A DNA stretch of 64,000 bases. Source: Myxococcales bacterium. GTDB taxonomy: Bacteria; Myxococcota_A; Polyangia; Haliangiales; Haliangiaceae. The notes beneath the pieces are model-generated. The model searched no databases, was not told the origin of the DNA, and worked only from the letters and a program-made list of their open reading frames with translations. Position 1 is the stretch's first letter, and every line of letters starts with the position of its first letter. The stretch covers positions 1 through 64,000 of the forward strand of contig JADJJK010000075.1 in the NCBI GenBank assembly GCA_016706545.1, in the 5' to 3' direction. Position numbers and translations under genes: made by a program. Shown here piece by piece: positions 8,058 to 16,228 of this stretch.

Positions 8058-10235
8058 CTAGCGCATCTGCAGCTCGAACTGCTCGAGCTCGCGCACCTTG
8101 TCGCGCAGCGCCGCGGCCTTCTCGAACTCCAGGTCCGAGGCCGCCTTCTTCATGTCCACCCGCAGCTTGCCGATGGCGCCGCGCAGCGTGTCGAGGTCGT
8201 TGATCTTGCGCAGGTCGATCCCGCCGAGCTCGCCGCGCGCGCCCTTCTTGGGCATGGGCTCGGCGGGCTGGATGTCCAGGATCGAGCGGGTCGTGGAGCG
8301 CGGCACGATGCCGTGCTCCAGGTTGTAGGCCTCTTGCACCTCACGGCGGCGCCGGGTCTCGCCGACCGCCTTCGCGATGGAGTCGGTCTCCTTGTCGGCG
8401 TAGAGCAGCACCTTGCCGGCCACGTTGCGCGCGGCGCGGCCGATGGTCTGGATGAGCGAGCGCGCCGAGCGCAGAAAGCCCTCCTTGTCCGCGTCGAGGA
8501 TGCCGACGAGCGACACCTCCGGGATATCCAGGCCCTCGCGCAGGAGGTTGATGCCGACGAGCACGTCGAACTCGCCGCGGCGCAGATCTCGCAAGATCTC
8601 GATGCGCTCCAGCGTGTCGATGTCGGAGTGCAGGTAGCGGACCTTGACCCCGATCTCCTTGTAGTACTCGGTCAGGTCCTCCGCCATGCGCTTGGTCAGC
8701 GTGGTCACCAGCACGCGCTCGCCGCGCGCGGTGCGCTCGCGGATCTCGGCCAGCAGGTCATCCACCTGGTGGCCCACCGGGCGGATCTCCACCAGCGGGT
8801 CGAGCAGGCCGGTGGGCCGGATGATCTGCTCCACCACCACGCCCTTGGCCTCTGCCAGCTCCCACTCCGCCGGGGTGGCGGAGACGTAGATCGTCTGGCG
8901 GGCGCGCTGCCGCCACTCGTCGAAGCGCAGCGGCCGGTTGTCGAGCGCGCTCGGCAGGCGGAAGCCGAACTCCACCAGCGTCTCCTTGCGCGAGCGGTCG
9001 CCAGCGTACATGGCGCCGATCTGTGGCACCGTCTGGTGCGACTCGTCGATGACCAGCAGGTAGTCTTCGGGGAAGTAGTCCATCAACGTCGGCGGCGGCT
9101 CGCCGGCGGTGCGCCCGGACAGGTGGCGCGAGTAGTTCTCGATGCCGGAGCAAAAGCCCATCTGCTCGATGGCCTCGAGGTCGTAGAGCGTGCGCTGCTC
9201 GAGCCGCTGGCGCTCCAGCAAGCGGCCCTGGTCCGACAGCTCGGTGAGGCGCTCCTTGAGCTCTTGCCGGATGCTCTCCACCGCCCGGCGCAGGGTGTCG
9301 GCCGGCGTCGCGTAGTGCGAGGCGGGGAAGATCACGGCGCGGTCGAGCTTGCGCTTCTGGCCGCCGCGCATCGGATCGATCTCGGTGATGGATTCGACCT
9401 CGTCGCCCCACCACTCGATGCGCACCGCGGTGTCCGCCTCGTAGGGCGGGAAGATCTCCACGGTGTCCCCGCGCACCCGGAAGGTGCCGCGGTGGAAGTC
9501 GATGTCGTTGCGCTCGTACTGCAGCTCCACCAGGCGGCGCAGCACGGCGTCCCGGTCGCGCGGCGCGCCGGCCTCCACTTCGCAGGTCATGGAGGCGTAG
9601 ACCTCACGCGCGCCGATGCCGTAGATGCAGGACACCGAGGCGACGATGATGCAGTCCCGTCGCGACAAGAGCGCGAAGGTGGCGGCGTGGCGCATGCGGT
9701 CGATCTCTTCGTTGACGATCGAGTCCTTCTCGATGAAGGTGTCGCTCGAGGGGACGTAGGCCTCCGGCTGGTAGTAGTCGTAGTAGCTGACGAAGTAGTG
9801 GACGGCGTTGTCGGGGAACATCTCCTTGATCTCGCCGTAGAGCTGCGCAGCCAGGACCTTGTTGTGCGCGATGATGAGGGTGGGCCGGCCCTGCTGCGCG
9901 ATCACGTTGGCCATGGTGTAGGTCTTGCCAGAGCCGGTGATGCCCAGGAGCACCTGCGCCGCGTCCCCTCGCTCCAGGCCCTCCGTCAGCTCGGCGATGG
10001 CGCGCGGCTGATCTCCGGCCGGCTGGTACGGCGAGGACAGGCGAAAGCCCGCGTTGCCTCCGGCGGGCGGCGCTGGCCGCAGGTCGTGCAAGACGCCGGG
10101 CGGCCGGACCCGCGCGGGCGTGGGCTCGGGCAGCGCGGGCCCAGCGTGCGGACCGGCTGCGCCCGAGGCGCCTTTGGGAGGACGGCCGGCGCGGCCTTTG
10201 CCGGCACCGCTGGGTCTGCTACGAGGAGTCGACAC
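8058..10235 (-). CDS. uvrB: UvrABC excinuclease subunit B
   Basis: A 725-residue DNA-repair helicase-like protein that receives damaged DNA from UvrA and recruits UvrC for incision. Visible are Walker A GITGSGKT, the damage-probing beta-hairpin YYDYYQPEAYVPSSDTF, the motif DESH, the helicase motif VSATPAEWE, and a C-terminal UVR motif (DLEFEKAAALRDKVRELE) that binds UvrC. About 65 residues of Ala/Pro/Gly-rich sequence precede the usual UvrB start (FRLSSPYQPAGDQPRAI). They are either a real extension or a sign that translation starts further in than the GTG at 10,235. The gene is divergent from thiE with only two bases between the two proposed start codons. Confidence 0.95.
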   Translation of the reverse strand: MSTPRSRPSGAGKGRAGRPPKGASGAAGPHAGPALPEPTPARVRPPGVLHDLRPAPPAGGNAGFRLSSPYQPAGDQPRAIAELTEGLERGDAAQVLLGITGSGKTYTMANVIAQQGRPTLIIAHNKVLAAQLYGEIKEMFPDNAVHYFVSYYDYYQPEAYVPSSDTFIEKDSIVNEEIDRMRHAATFALLSRRDCIIVASVSCIYGIGAREVYASMTCEVEAGAPRDRDAVLRRLVELQYERNDIDFHRGTFRVRGDTVEIFPPYEADTAVRIEWWGDEVESITEIDPMRGGQKRKLDRAVIFPASHYATPADTLRRAVESIRQELKERLTELSDQGRLLERQRLEQRTLYDLEAIEQMGFCSGIENYSRHLSGRTAGEPPPTLMDYFPEDYLLVIDESHQTVPQIGAMYAGDRSRKETLVEFGFRLPSALDNRPLRFDEWRQRARQTIYVSATPAEWELAEAKGVVVEQIIRPTGLLDPLVEIRPVGHQVDDLLAEIRERTARGERVLVTTLTKRMAEDLTEYYKEIGVKVRYLHSDIDTLERIEILRDLRRGEFDVLVGINLLREGLDIPEVSLVGILDADKEGFLRSARSLIQTIGRAARNVAGKVLLYADKETDSIAKAVGETRRRREVQEAYNLEHGIVPRSTTRSILDIQPAEPMPKKGARGELGGIDLRKINDLDTLRGAIGKLRVDMKKAASDLEFEKAAALRDKVRELEQFELQMR

Positions 10236-10237
10236 GC

Positions 10238-10906
10238 ATGCACTCTACCTCGCAGCCCCCCCTGTCGCAGCCGATCTCGCGGGCGGTACGCGGCTTCTAC
10301 GCCGTGCTCGACCGAGACGACGAAGCGCTTGCACATCAACTGGTTAGTCTGCAGGGCGCGGGTGCGCGCGTCTTGCAGCTCAGGATCAAACCTGACATCC
10401 CGCTGACAGCTAGCGAGCTGCTCGACATCGGCCGGATGGCGCGCCGCGTGTGCCGCGAGCACGGCGCCGCGCTCATCATCAACGACCGGCTAGATCTGGC
10501 GCTGGCCTGCGACGCCGATGGTTGCCACCTGGGCCAGGAGGACCTGCCGGTGGCGGCGGCCCGCGCCGCGCTGGCGGCCTGCGGACGCACGCTGTGGCTC
10601 GGCGTGTCCACGCACACCCTCGCGCAGGTGACGGAGGCGGTGGCTGGCGGGGCGGACTATCTCGGCTTTGGTCCGGTGTTCTCCACCCAGACCAAGGCCA
10701 AGGCCGACCCGGTGGTGGGGATCTCTGGGCTCCACGCAGCGGCGCAGGCGGCGGGGGCGGTGCCGGTGGTGGCCATCGGGGGCATCGGGCTGGATGACGC
10801 GGCGGCGCTCTACGCGGCGGGCGCGGCGGCCCTGTGCGCGATCTCCGCGGTCAACGGCGCGCCAGATCCGGCGGCGGCGGGGCGGCGGCTGCAGCGGCCG
10901 GCGTAG
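10238..10906 (+). CDS. thiE: Thiamine-phosphate synthase
   Basis: A 222-residue TIM-barrel enzyme that joins the pyrimidine (HMP-PP) and thiazole (THZ-P) halves of thiamine. Family features are the barrel start GFYAVLDRD, the pyrophosphate-binding QLRIK motif, IINDRLDLAL, DGCHLGQEDLP, LGVSTHTLAQ, GADYLGFGPVFSTQTK and PVVAIGGIG. Its length fits the family. No other thi genes and no TPP riboswitch are seen; the adjacent divergent uvrB start leaves no room for a leader outside that coding sequence. A slightly later start is possible. Confidence 0.88.
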   Translation: MHSTSQPPLSQPISRAVRGFYAVLDRDDEALAHQLVSLQGAGARVLQLRIKPDIPLTASELLDIGRMARRVCREHGAALIINDRLDLALACDADGCHLGQEDLPVAAARAALAACGRTLWLGVSTHTLAQVTEAVAGGADYLGFGPVFSTQTKAKADPVVGISGLHAAAQAAGAVPVVAIGGIGLDDAAALYAAGAAALCAISAVNGAPDPAAAGRRLQRPA

Positions 10907-10970
10907 GCCTTCGTAGCCGCCTTCGCAGGCCTTCGTTGCGGCCTCGCAGCGGCCACGCCCTCGTAGCGCG

Positions 10971-13900
10971 CTACTTGCGGGGCCTTCGCGTGCCGCGAGA
11001 GGGGCGCGCGCCCGGCGCGAGCGCGCCCAACCGCTGCTGCGCCATCACGTACTCGGACTGCGGCCCCCCAGGAAGCTCCGGCGTCACCTTGCGATACGCG
11101 ACCGCCGCGTCCTCGGTCAGCCCGTACGACTCGGCGATGCGCCCGATGACGTACCAGTCCGAGCTGGTGATGGCGCCGTCCTCGCGGGCGGAGATCGCCG
11201 CGAGGCAGCTCTCCATGGCCGTATCCTTGGCGAGCGCCGCCTCCAGCGCCGCGCGAGTGTTGATCCCCGCGGCGCTCGGGTAGGTTGAGGTGGCGACGGT
11301 CGCCATCGCCAGCGCCTCTGGCAGGTCCTTGTTCTGGCCGAGCCGGAACCAGGCCAGCGAGTTCTGATCCCAGGGATGGCCGCTGCGGCTGCGCTCGACC
11401 AGGATGCGCTCCGCTTCCTGGTTGCGGCCCGCGAGGAGCAGCGCGTCAGAGTGGTACTCCGAGTTCGACAGCTTCGCCGTCACCGTCAGTGCGTCGGCGT
11501 ACTTGCCGAGGTTCTGCAGCGCCAGCGCGAGATGGACCGCCGCGTCCTCGTTCACTGGATCAGCGACGCTCCTTCGCCGCGCCACCACCTCTGCCTCGGT
11601 CCAGCGCCCCAGGTTGGCGAGGGCTGCTCTGAGCACCAGGTCGCAATCGCTGCGCTTCGCGCCGGTACAGCGCGTCAGCGGCGCCAGCGCCTGCTCGTCG
11701 TCGCCACCGACCATCAGCACCGCGGCGGCGAGCTCGGCCTGGTCGTTGGTGCGCGGCAACGAAGGCCCCCAGAAGAGGGCCAGCCGCGCTCCCAGGTTCC
11801 TGTCGGCGTTGTCCTCGTCGAGGTCATCGAGCACCTGATCCAGCCAGCGCCGCGCCGGTGATAGCTGCTTTTTGGCCAGCAGCGCGGCGACGTGGCGCCC
11901 CAGCGCATGGGGCACACGGGCGGTGCCAAGGATCTTGGCCTCTTGCGCTTCGAGGACGACGTAGAAGATCTCCGGCCGCCAGGGGTTGCTGGCGGCCACT
12001 CGCCACTGGCCTGGCGAGACCTCGCTCACCTGATTCTTGTAGCTGCCTTGCACCCAGTCCACCGCCACCTCGCGGGTCAGCGTGGATCTGTCGATCGAGG
12101 GCTTCAAGTGGTGGACATGACGCGCGAGCTCGCGCGTCATCGCCGCCCCCCATGGCGGCGTAGCTGGTTCGTGGCCCGTGGCCACAGCGCGAACAAACTG
12201 CATCACCGCGCTCCTTGGATCATTGCGCGCAGGGAGGTCCCGGTGGACCAAGGGCTCATCGGGCAACATCCCTGCCAGGGAAGAGTCCGCCGCCACCGCC
12301 GCCACGCGCAGCTCCCGGGACAACGCATAGCGCCCCACCACGCCGAGCTCCCTGCCAGCGGAGTCCAGGATCTTGCCTCGCTCCTCGTCGGTCTGCGCCA
12401 GCTCCTCCGCCTCCTTGAGCGCCGCCGCCGCGCCGCGTTGCGCCGCCACCGCCGCGAGCAGCACGTAGTCGCGCAGCTCGGAGGCGGGCCGCGCTCGTAG
12501 CTTGCGCTCGACCTCTGCCATCTCGCCAAGGCGCAGCAGCAGCAGCGCTTCTTGCTCCGCGCTGCCTTGCGTGTCGTTGAGCTTGTGCGCCGAGGCGAAC
12601 AGCTCGGCCGCCGCGCGCAGCGCCCCGGGCTGATCGCTGAGCCACCCATCGCTGTCTAAGGACAACACCTCCGCCAGGCCGCGCTGGTAGCCAGGGTCCT
12701 CCAGATCGAGGGAGATAGCCCGGCGATACGCCGCGATCGCGGCGGCGTTCGACGCGCCGGTCCGCCGGCCCAGCTCATCGCGCAGCAGCACCCGAGCCAG
12801 CACCACGTAGGTCAGCGACTCTTGCGGCGCGAGCTCCACGGCGCGCTGGGCCGTGCGCAGCGCAGCCGGCTGCATCCCGGCCTCCAGATAGGCCACCGCC
12901 AGCCGGCTCAGGTGCCCCCCGCTGCGCGGGAACTTTTCGGTCAGCGCCTTGAGCTCTCGCACGGCGGCGTGGTGTTGCCCTTCCTCCACCTTCTGCATCG
13001 CCGCCATCGGAAAATTGACCGTGAGCCCGTCGGAGTAACGCACGGCCAGGATGGCCTTGCGGGTGGAGCGGAACTCCTCGGCGGTGAGCAGCGGCTTGCC
13101 GCTGTCAAAGCGAAAGGTGATGGACAGCGTCCGGCCCTGCTGCTTGCGCCGGGTGATGAGCGTGGTGGTGCCGAGCTGTTGCACGGAGTCGGTCGGGGTG
13201 GCCGGGATGTCGAACCCCTGGGGCACCGTGATGCGGTTCTCGATCTCGTAGACGTGCGGGGTGTGCCACATCATCGGCGTCTGTCGCGGCGCGGCTTCGT
13301 CCTCCTGACGGAGCATGTCGGGGACCTTGTCCAGCACGTCGCCGGGGTGCAGGTACCACTGCAACTCGGTGAAGTTGGCGTAGGCGGAGCCGGATCCCTC
13401 GGCCACCAGGGTCAAGCGCATCGGCCGCGCGAGGTCCGTCGGGTCGGTGAACTCGAGCTTCCCCAGCTTGGCGTTGCGGTACTCGCCGCGCACGTACTTC
13501 TCCATGTGCGCCCGCAGCTCGGCCTGCACGGTGTCCCGGTACTGCGCGCGCATCGCCCCGGAGAAGGCTCCGCCTTCCCCGCCGACCTCGGTCACTCGCG
13601 CCGGGCCCATGTCGGGCATCTCGAAGACGCGCAGCTCGTGCCCGACGTTGTCGGTGGAGACCGACAGCGGGGTCTTCGTCAGCTCACCGCCGCGGTCGGT
13701 GAGCACCAGCACGCGGCGCCCCTGGCTGCGGCTTGGGAGCTGGCCCGGGGGCAAGAGCTCTTCGACGGGATCGATCCAGAACGTGTGCGCGCCAAACTGC
13801 ACCCGCACGAGGACGTGGTCGAAGACCCCCATGCCGGGGAGCTCGACGTCGGTGTCGAGGCCTGGTCCGACAGACACGAACCCCAGCTCCGCGTTGAACT

Positions 13901-14933
13901 TGATCTGCCGCAGCAGCGCGATCAAGAGCGCCGCTTTGTCCAGGGCGCTGCCGCGGCCTCGCTTCACGGTCTGCGCGGGCGGCGCTGGCAGGGGCGCGGC
14001 CTGATAAGCTTCGATGCCGGTGTTGCGCACGGTGCGGTGCAGCCATGCGGTGAGGCGCATGAGCCGGTCTTCGCCGGTGCCGCTGCGCCCCTCTCGCGGC
14101 AGCGGCACCGGGCCCGCGGCGAGACGCTCCTCCACCTGCTCGCGGACCGCCTTGCCCACCGCCTCCCAGGATCTGCCGGTCGCGACCCCGACGTAGGGCA
14201 CCAGCTCGTCGTCGGGAGTGCGCAAGCCCTCCTGCACCAGCGGCGCCACGCGGCCAAGCTCCAGGTCCCACGTCATCAGCGCTCCGCCGCCGATGCGCGG
14301 CTTGGCGTCGACCGCGTTGCCTCGCAACCTTATCTGCAGGCCCAGCGCGGTCGGCGCGGAGATGTGGATGTGTGACGCCAGCACGGGGAGCTGGTGCCCC
14401 ACCGCGATGAGCTTCGTGATGCCGAGCTTGCCGGCAAAGGGCAGGTCGCGAGAGATCAGCTCGTACTCGACCACTGATCCCACCTCCATCGCAGGCAAGC
14501 GCGCGGAGCCGACGAGAGAGTCGCTGACCTGTCCGTCTTTGGTGGTCTCGGCGGCTTCATCGAGCTTCGCCGCGTCGACCTTCTCCACGGTCCCTTGCGG
14601 CGTGATGATGCGCGCGCGGAGCTGCGGCACCTCCTCGAGCGCCGGGTGCCACCCGAGGCTCAAGGTCTGCCAGGCGTCGCGCGTCTCCTCGCTGGCCAGG
14701 CTGATGATGCGATGTCGCGTCCAGACCAACGCGCCCGAGGCATCGAACTCGACGCGATCATCTTGCCGCAAGATCGCCGAGCCGGGCTCGGCTCTCGCGG
14801 CGACCAGCAGCTCTGCCGGCTTGGCGACGAAGGCCCCGCGCGGCACCGGGCCCGCCTCGCTCTGCGAGCTCCCGGCCACGAGACCACCAACGAGACCACC
14901 AATGGACAACACCCACACCAGGCGTCTGCACAT
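10971..14933 (-). CDS. Large secreted DUF3857 / transglutaminase-like / TPR protein
   Basis: A 1,320-residue exported protein: signal peptide (about 1-27), DUF3857 domain (about 55-225), transglutaminase-like domain (about 290-390), a beta-rich region, then a long series of tetratricopeptide-type helical repeats. In active members the catalytic cysteine lies in a GDCKDKA-type motif. Here the matching segment reads RGSALDKAALL, with Ala330 in place of Cys, while the His (FDHVLV, His373) and Asp (WIDP, Asp388) are kept. The domain is therefore probably non-enzymatic. The role is likely protein-protein interaction in the periplasm or at the cell surface. It is convergent with thiE and followed by the EEP hydrolase gene on the same strand. 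Confidence 0.8.
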   Translation of the reverse strand: MCRRLVWVLSIGGLVGGLVAGSSQSEAGPVPRGAFVAKPAELLVAARAEPGSAILRQDDRVEFDASGALVWTRHRIISLASEETRDAWQTLSLGWHPALEEVPQLRARIITPQGTVEKVDAAKLDEAAETTKDGQVSDSLVGSARLPAMEVGSVVEYELISRDLPFAGKLGITKLIAVGHQLPVLASHIHISAPTALGLQIRLRGNAVDAKPRIGGGALMTWDLELGRVAPLVQEGLRTPDDELVPYVGVATGRSWEAVGKAVREQVEERLAAGPVPLPREGRSGTGEDRLMRLTAWLHRTVRNTGIEAYQAAPLPAPPAQTVKRGRGSALDKAALLIALLRQIKFNAELGFVSVGPGLDTDVELPGMGVFDHVLVRVQFGAHTFWIDPVEELLPPGQLPSRSQGRRVLVLTDRGGELTKTPLSVSTDNVGHELRVFEMPDMGPARVTEVGGEGGAFSGAMRAQYRDTVQAELRAHMEKYVRGEYRNAKLGKLEFTDPTDLARPMRLTLVAEGSGSAYANFTELQWYLHPGDVLDKVPDMLRQEDEAAPRQTPMMWHTPHVYEIENRITVPQGFDIPATPTDSVQQLGTTTLITRRKQQGRTLSITFRFDSGKPLLTAEEFRSTRKAILAVRYSDGLTVNFPMAAMQKVEEGQHHAAVRELKALTEKFPRSGGHLSRLAVAYLEAGMQPAALRTAQRAVELAPQESLTYVVLARVLLRDELGRRTGASNAAAIAAYRRAISLDLEDPGYQRGLAEVLSLDSDGWLSDQPGALRAAAELFASAHKLNDTQGSAEQEALLLLRLGEMAEVERKLRARPASELRDYVLLAAVAAQRGAAAALKEAEELAQTDEERGKILDSAGRELGVVGRYALSRELRVAAVAADSSLAGMLPDEPLVHRDLPARNDPRSAVMQFVRAVATGHEPATPPWGAAMTRELARHVHHLKPSIDRSTLTREVAVDWVQGSYKNQVSEVSPGQWRVAASNPWRPEIFYVVLEAQEAKILGTARVPHALGRHVAALLAKKQLSPARRWLDQVLDDLDEDNADRNLGARLALFWGPSLPRTNDQAELAAAVLMVGGDDEQALAPLTRCTGAKRSDCDLVLRAALANLGRWTEAEVVARRRSVADPVNEDAAVHLALALQNLGKYADALTVTAKLSNSEYHSDALLLAGRNQEAERILVERSRSGHPWDQNSLAWFRLGQNKDLPEALAMATVATSTYPSAAGINTRAALEAALAKDTAMESCLAAISAREDGAITSSDWYVIGRIAESYGLTEDAAVAYRKVTPELPGGPQSEYVMAQQRLGALAPGARPSRGTRRPRK

Positions 14934-15013
14934 GGCCCGAGTCTAACGTGGATCAGCGCGTAGATCTGGGGCGCGGGGCGGCAACCGCAGCGTGGTCAGC
15001 GTGGTCAGCGAGG

Positions 15014-16036
15014 TCAGCGCGGCGCGCGGCGCGGCACCACGAGCTCCACGAACACCGGCAGATGATCGGAGCCGATGTCTCGCTCCACGCGGCGGGTGGC
15101 CACCCCGATGGAGGGCGAGACCAGCACGTGATCGATGGGGATGCGCAAGAGCGCGGCCTCGGGAAACGCAGGATAGGTGGGATGAGCGCCAAAGCCGCGG
15201 CGCGTATCCACGAGGCCGGTGTCCCGCGTCAGCGCGGCAAACTGCCGCGCCCACGGGGTGGTGTTGAAGTCCCCGGCCAGGATGACCGGCGATGGCAGCT
15301 CGCGGATCCGCTGCGCCACCGCCGCCAGGTGCCGCGCCTGGATCTGAGCCGCGCGTTCGTCCATGGGCGGCAGCGGGTGCGTCACCACCACGGACAGCGG
15401 CGCCGCCGCCGAGGGCGCCGCCAGCTCGACGGTGGCGACGATGGTCACCTGCGCCGAGCCCAGGCGCTCGCCGCCGCCGCGCACCGAGCCGCGGGCATAC
15501 AGCGCGATGCCGAAGTTGGCCTCGTCGTGGATCTCGATGCGGCCGGGGTACCCCACCAGCGCCGGCGCGAGCCGCGCGAACCACGTGCGGTTGGGCTCGA
15601 CCAGCGCGATCAGGTCCGGAGACAGCTCCTCGATGAGCTGCTCCAGCCGGCGGACGTCGCGGTTGCTGGTGAGCACGTTGGCCAGCAGCAAGCGCACGCG
15701 CACGCCATCGGCGGGCCCGACGTTGCGAGCTCCCGACAGCCCGGGCGTCACCAGCACCAGCGCCAGCACGGTGGACAGCGCCGCCAGATCGAACCACACG
15801 ACTAGCCGCCCCAGCGCGGCCAGCGCGGCCAGCGCGGCGCTGCCGAACAGGAGCTGTAGGCGAAAGTGCTCCAGCAGGCTCAGCGGGTGCATGGGCACGA
15901 GGCTCAGCACCACCAACAGCGTGCCCAGGGTGGCGAGCCGCAGGCTGGCGATCGCCAGCTTGCGAAGGGGTCCCCAGGATGACTCGTCGTCACCCGATGG
16001 GGCCACGGCCCCTGGCCCGGCGGCCGCGTTGCTCAT
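15014..16036 (-). CDS. Membrane-anchored endonuclease/exonuclease/phosphatase-family hydrolase
   Basis: A 340-residue protein with two or three hydrophobic segments in residues 25-100 and an EEP-superfamily domain after them. Conserved residues are seen in order: ANVLTSNRD (Asn), ALVEPNRTWF (Glu), VVTHPLPPMD (His), ILAGDFNTTPW (Asp/Asn) and GSDHLPVFVEL (Asp-His). Similar proteins are UniProt-style 'EEP domain-containing' membrane hydrolases acting on phosphodiesters; the substrate is unknown. The arrangement puts the catalytic domain outside the inner membrane if the N terminus is cytoplasmic and three segments span. It is co-directional with the DUF3857 gene. Confidence 0.82.
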   Translation of the reverse strand: MSNAAAGPGAVAPSGDDESSWGPLRKLAIASLRLATLGTLLVVLSLVPMHPLSLLEHFRLQLLFGSAALAALAALGRLVVWFDLAALSTVLALVLVTPGLSGARNVGPADGVRVRLLLANVLTSNRDVRRLEQLIEELSPDLIALVEPNRTWFARLAPALVGYPGRIEIHDEANFGIALYARGSVRGGGERLGSAQVTIVATVELAAPSAAAPLSVVVTHPLPPMDERAAQIQARHLAAVAQRIRELPSPVILAGDFNTTPWARQFAALTRDTGLVDTRRGFGAHPTYPAFPEAALLRIPIDHVLVSPSIGVATRRVERDIGSDHLPVFVELVVPRRAPR

Positions 16037-16228
16037 CCCGCCAGGCTACGCTGCGCCTGGCAGCTCGGCACGCGGGGCGCCGCGCGATCGTTCGCCAGCT
16101 AGCGCTTGCCTACGGGCAACCGCAGAAGCCGTTGCAGTCTTAGTCCAAGACGCAGTTCGGCCCGCAGCTCGTGATGCAGGTAGTTGCGTGAGCGCGAGCA
16201 AACCTGTTGGTTCAAGGCACCCGCGGAC

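Noticed and set aside
10180..10300. A TPP riboswitch upstream of thiE
   Set aside because: The region is coding for uvrB and none of the conserved TPP aptamer words were seen.
16080..16210. Short Cys-rich peptide (TTCITSCGPNC and DCNGFCGCP) downstream of the OmpA-TSP3 gene
   Set aside because: The frame is interrupted by stops and has no start or ribosome-binding site. It may be the relic of a small Cys-rich gene, but I cannot support a feature.
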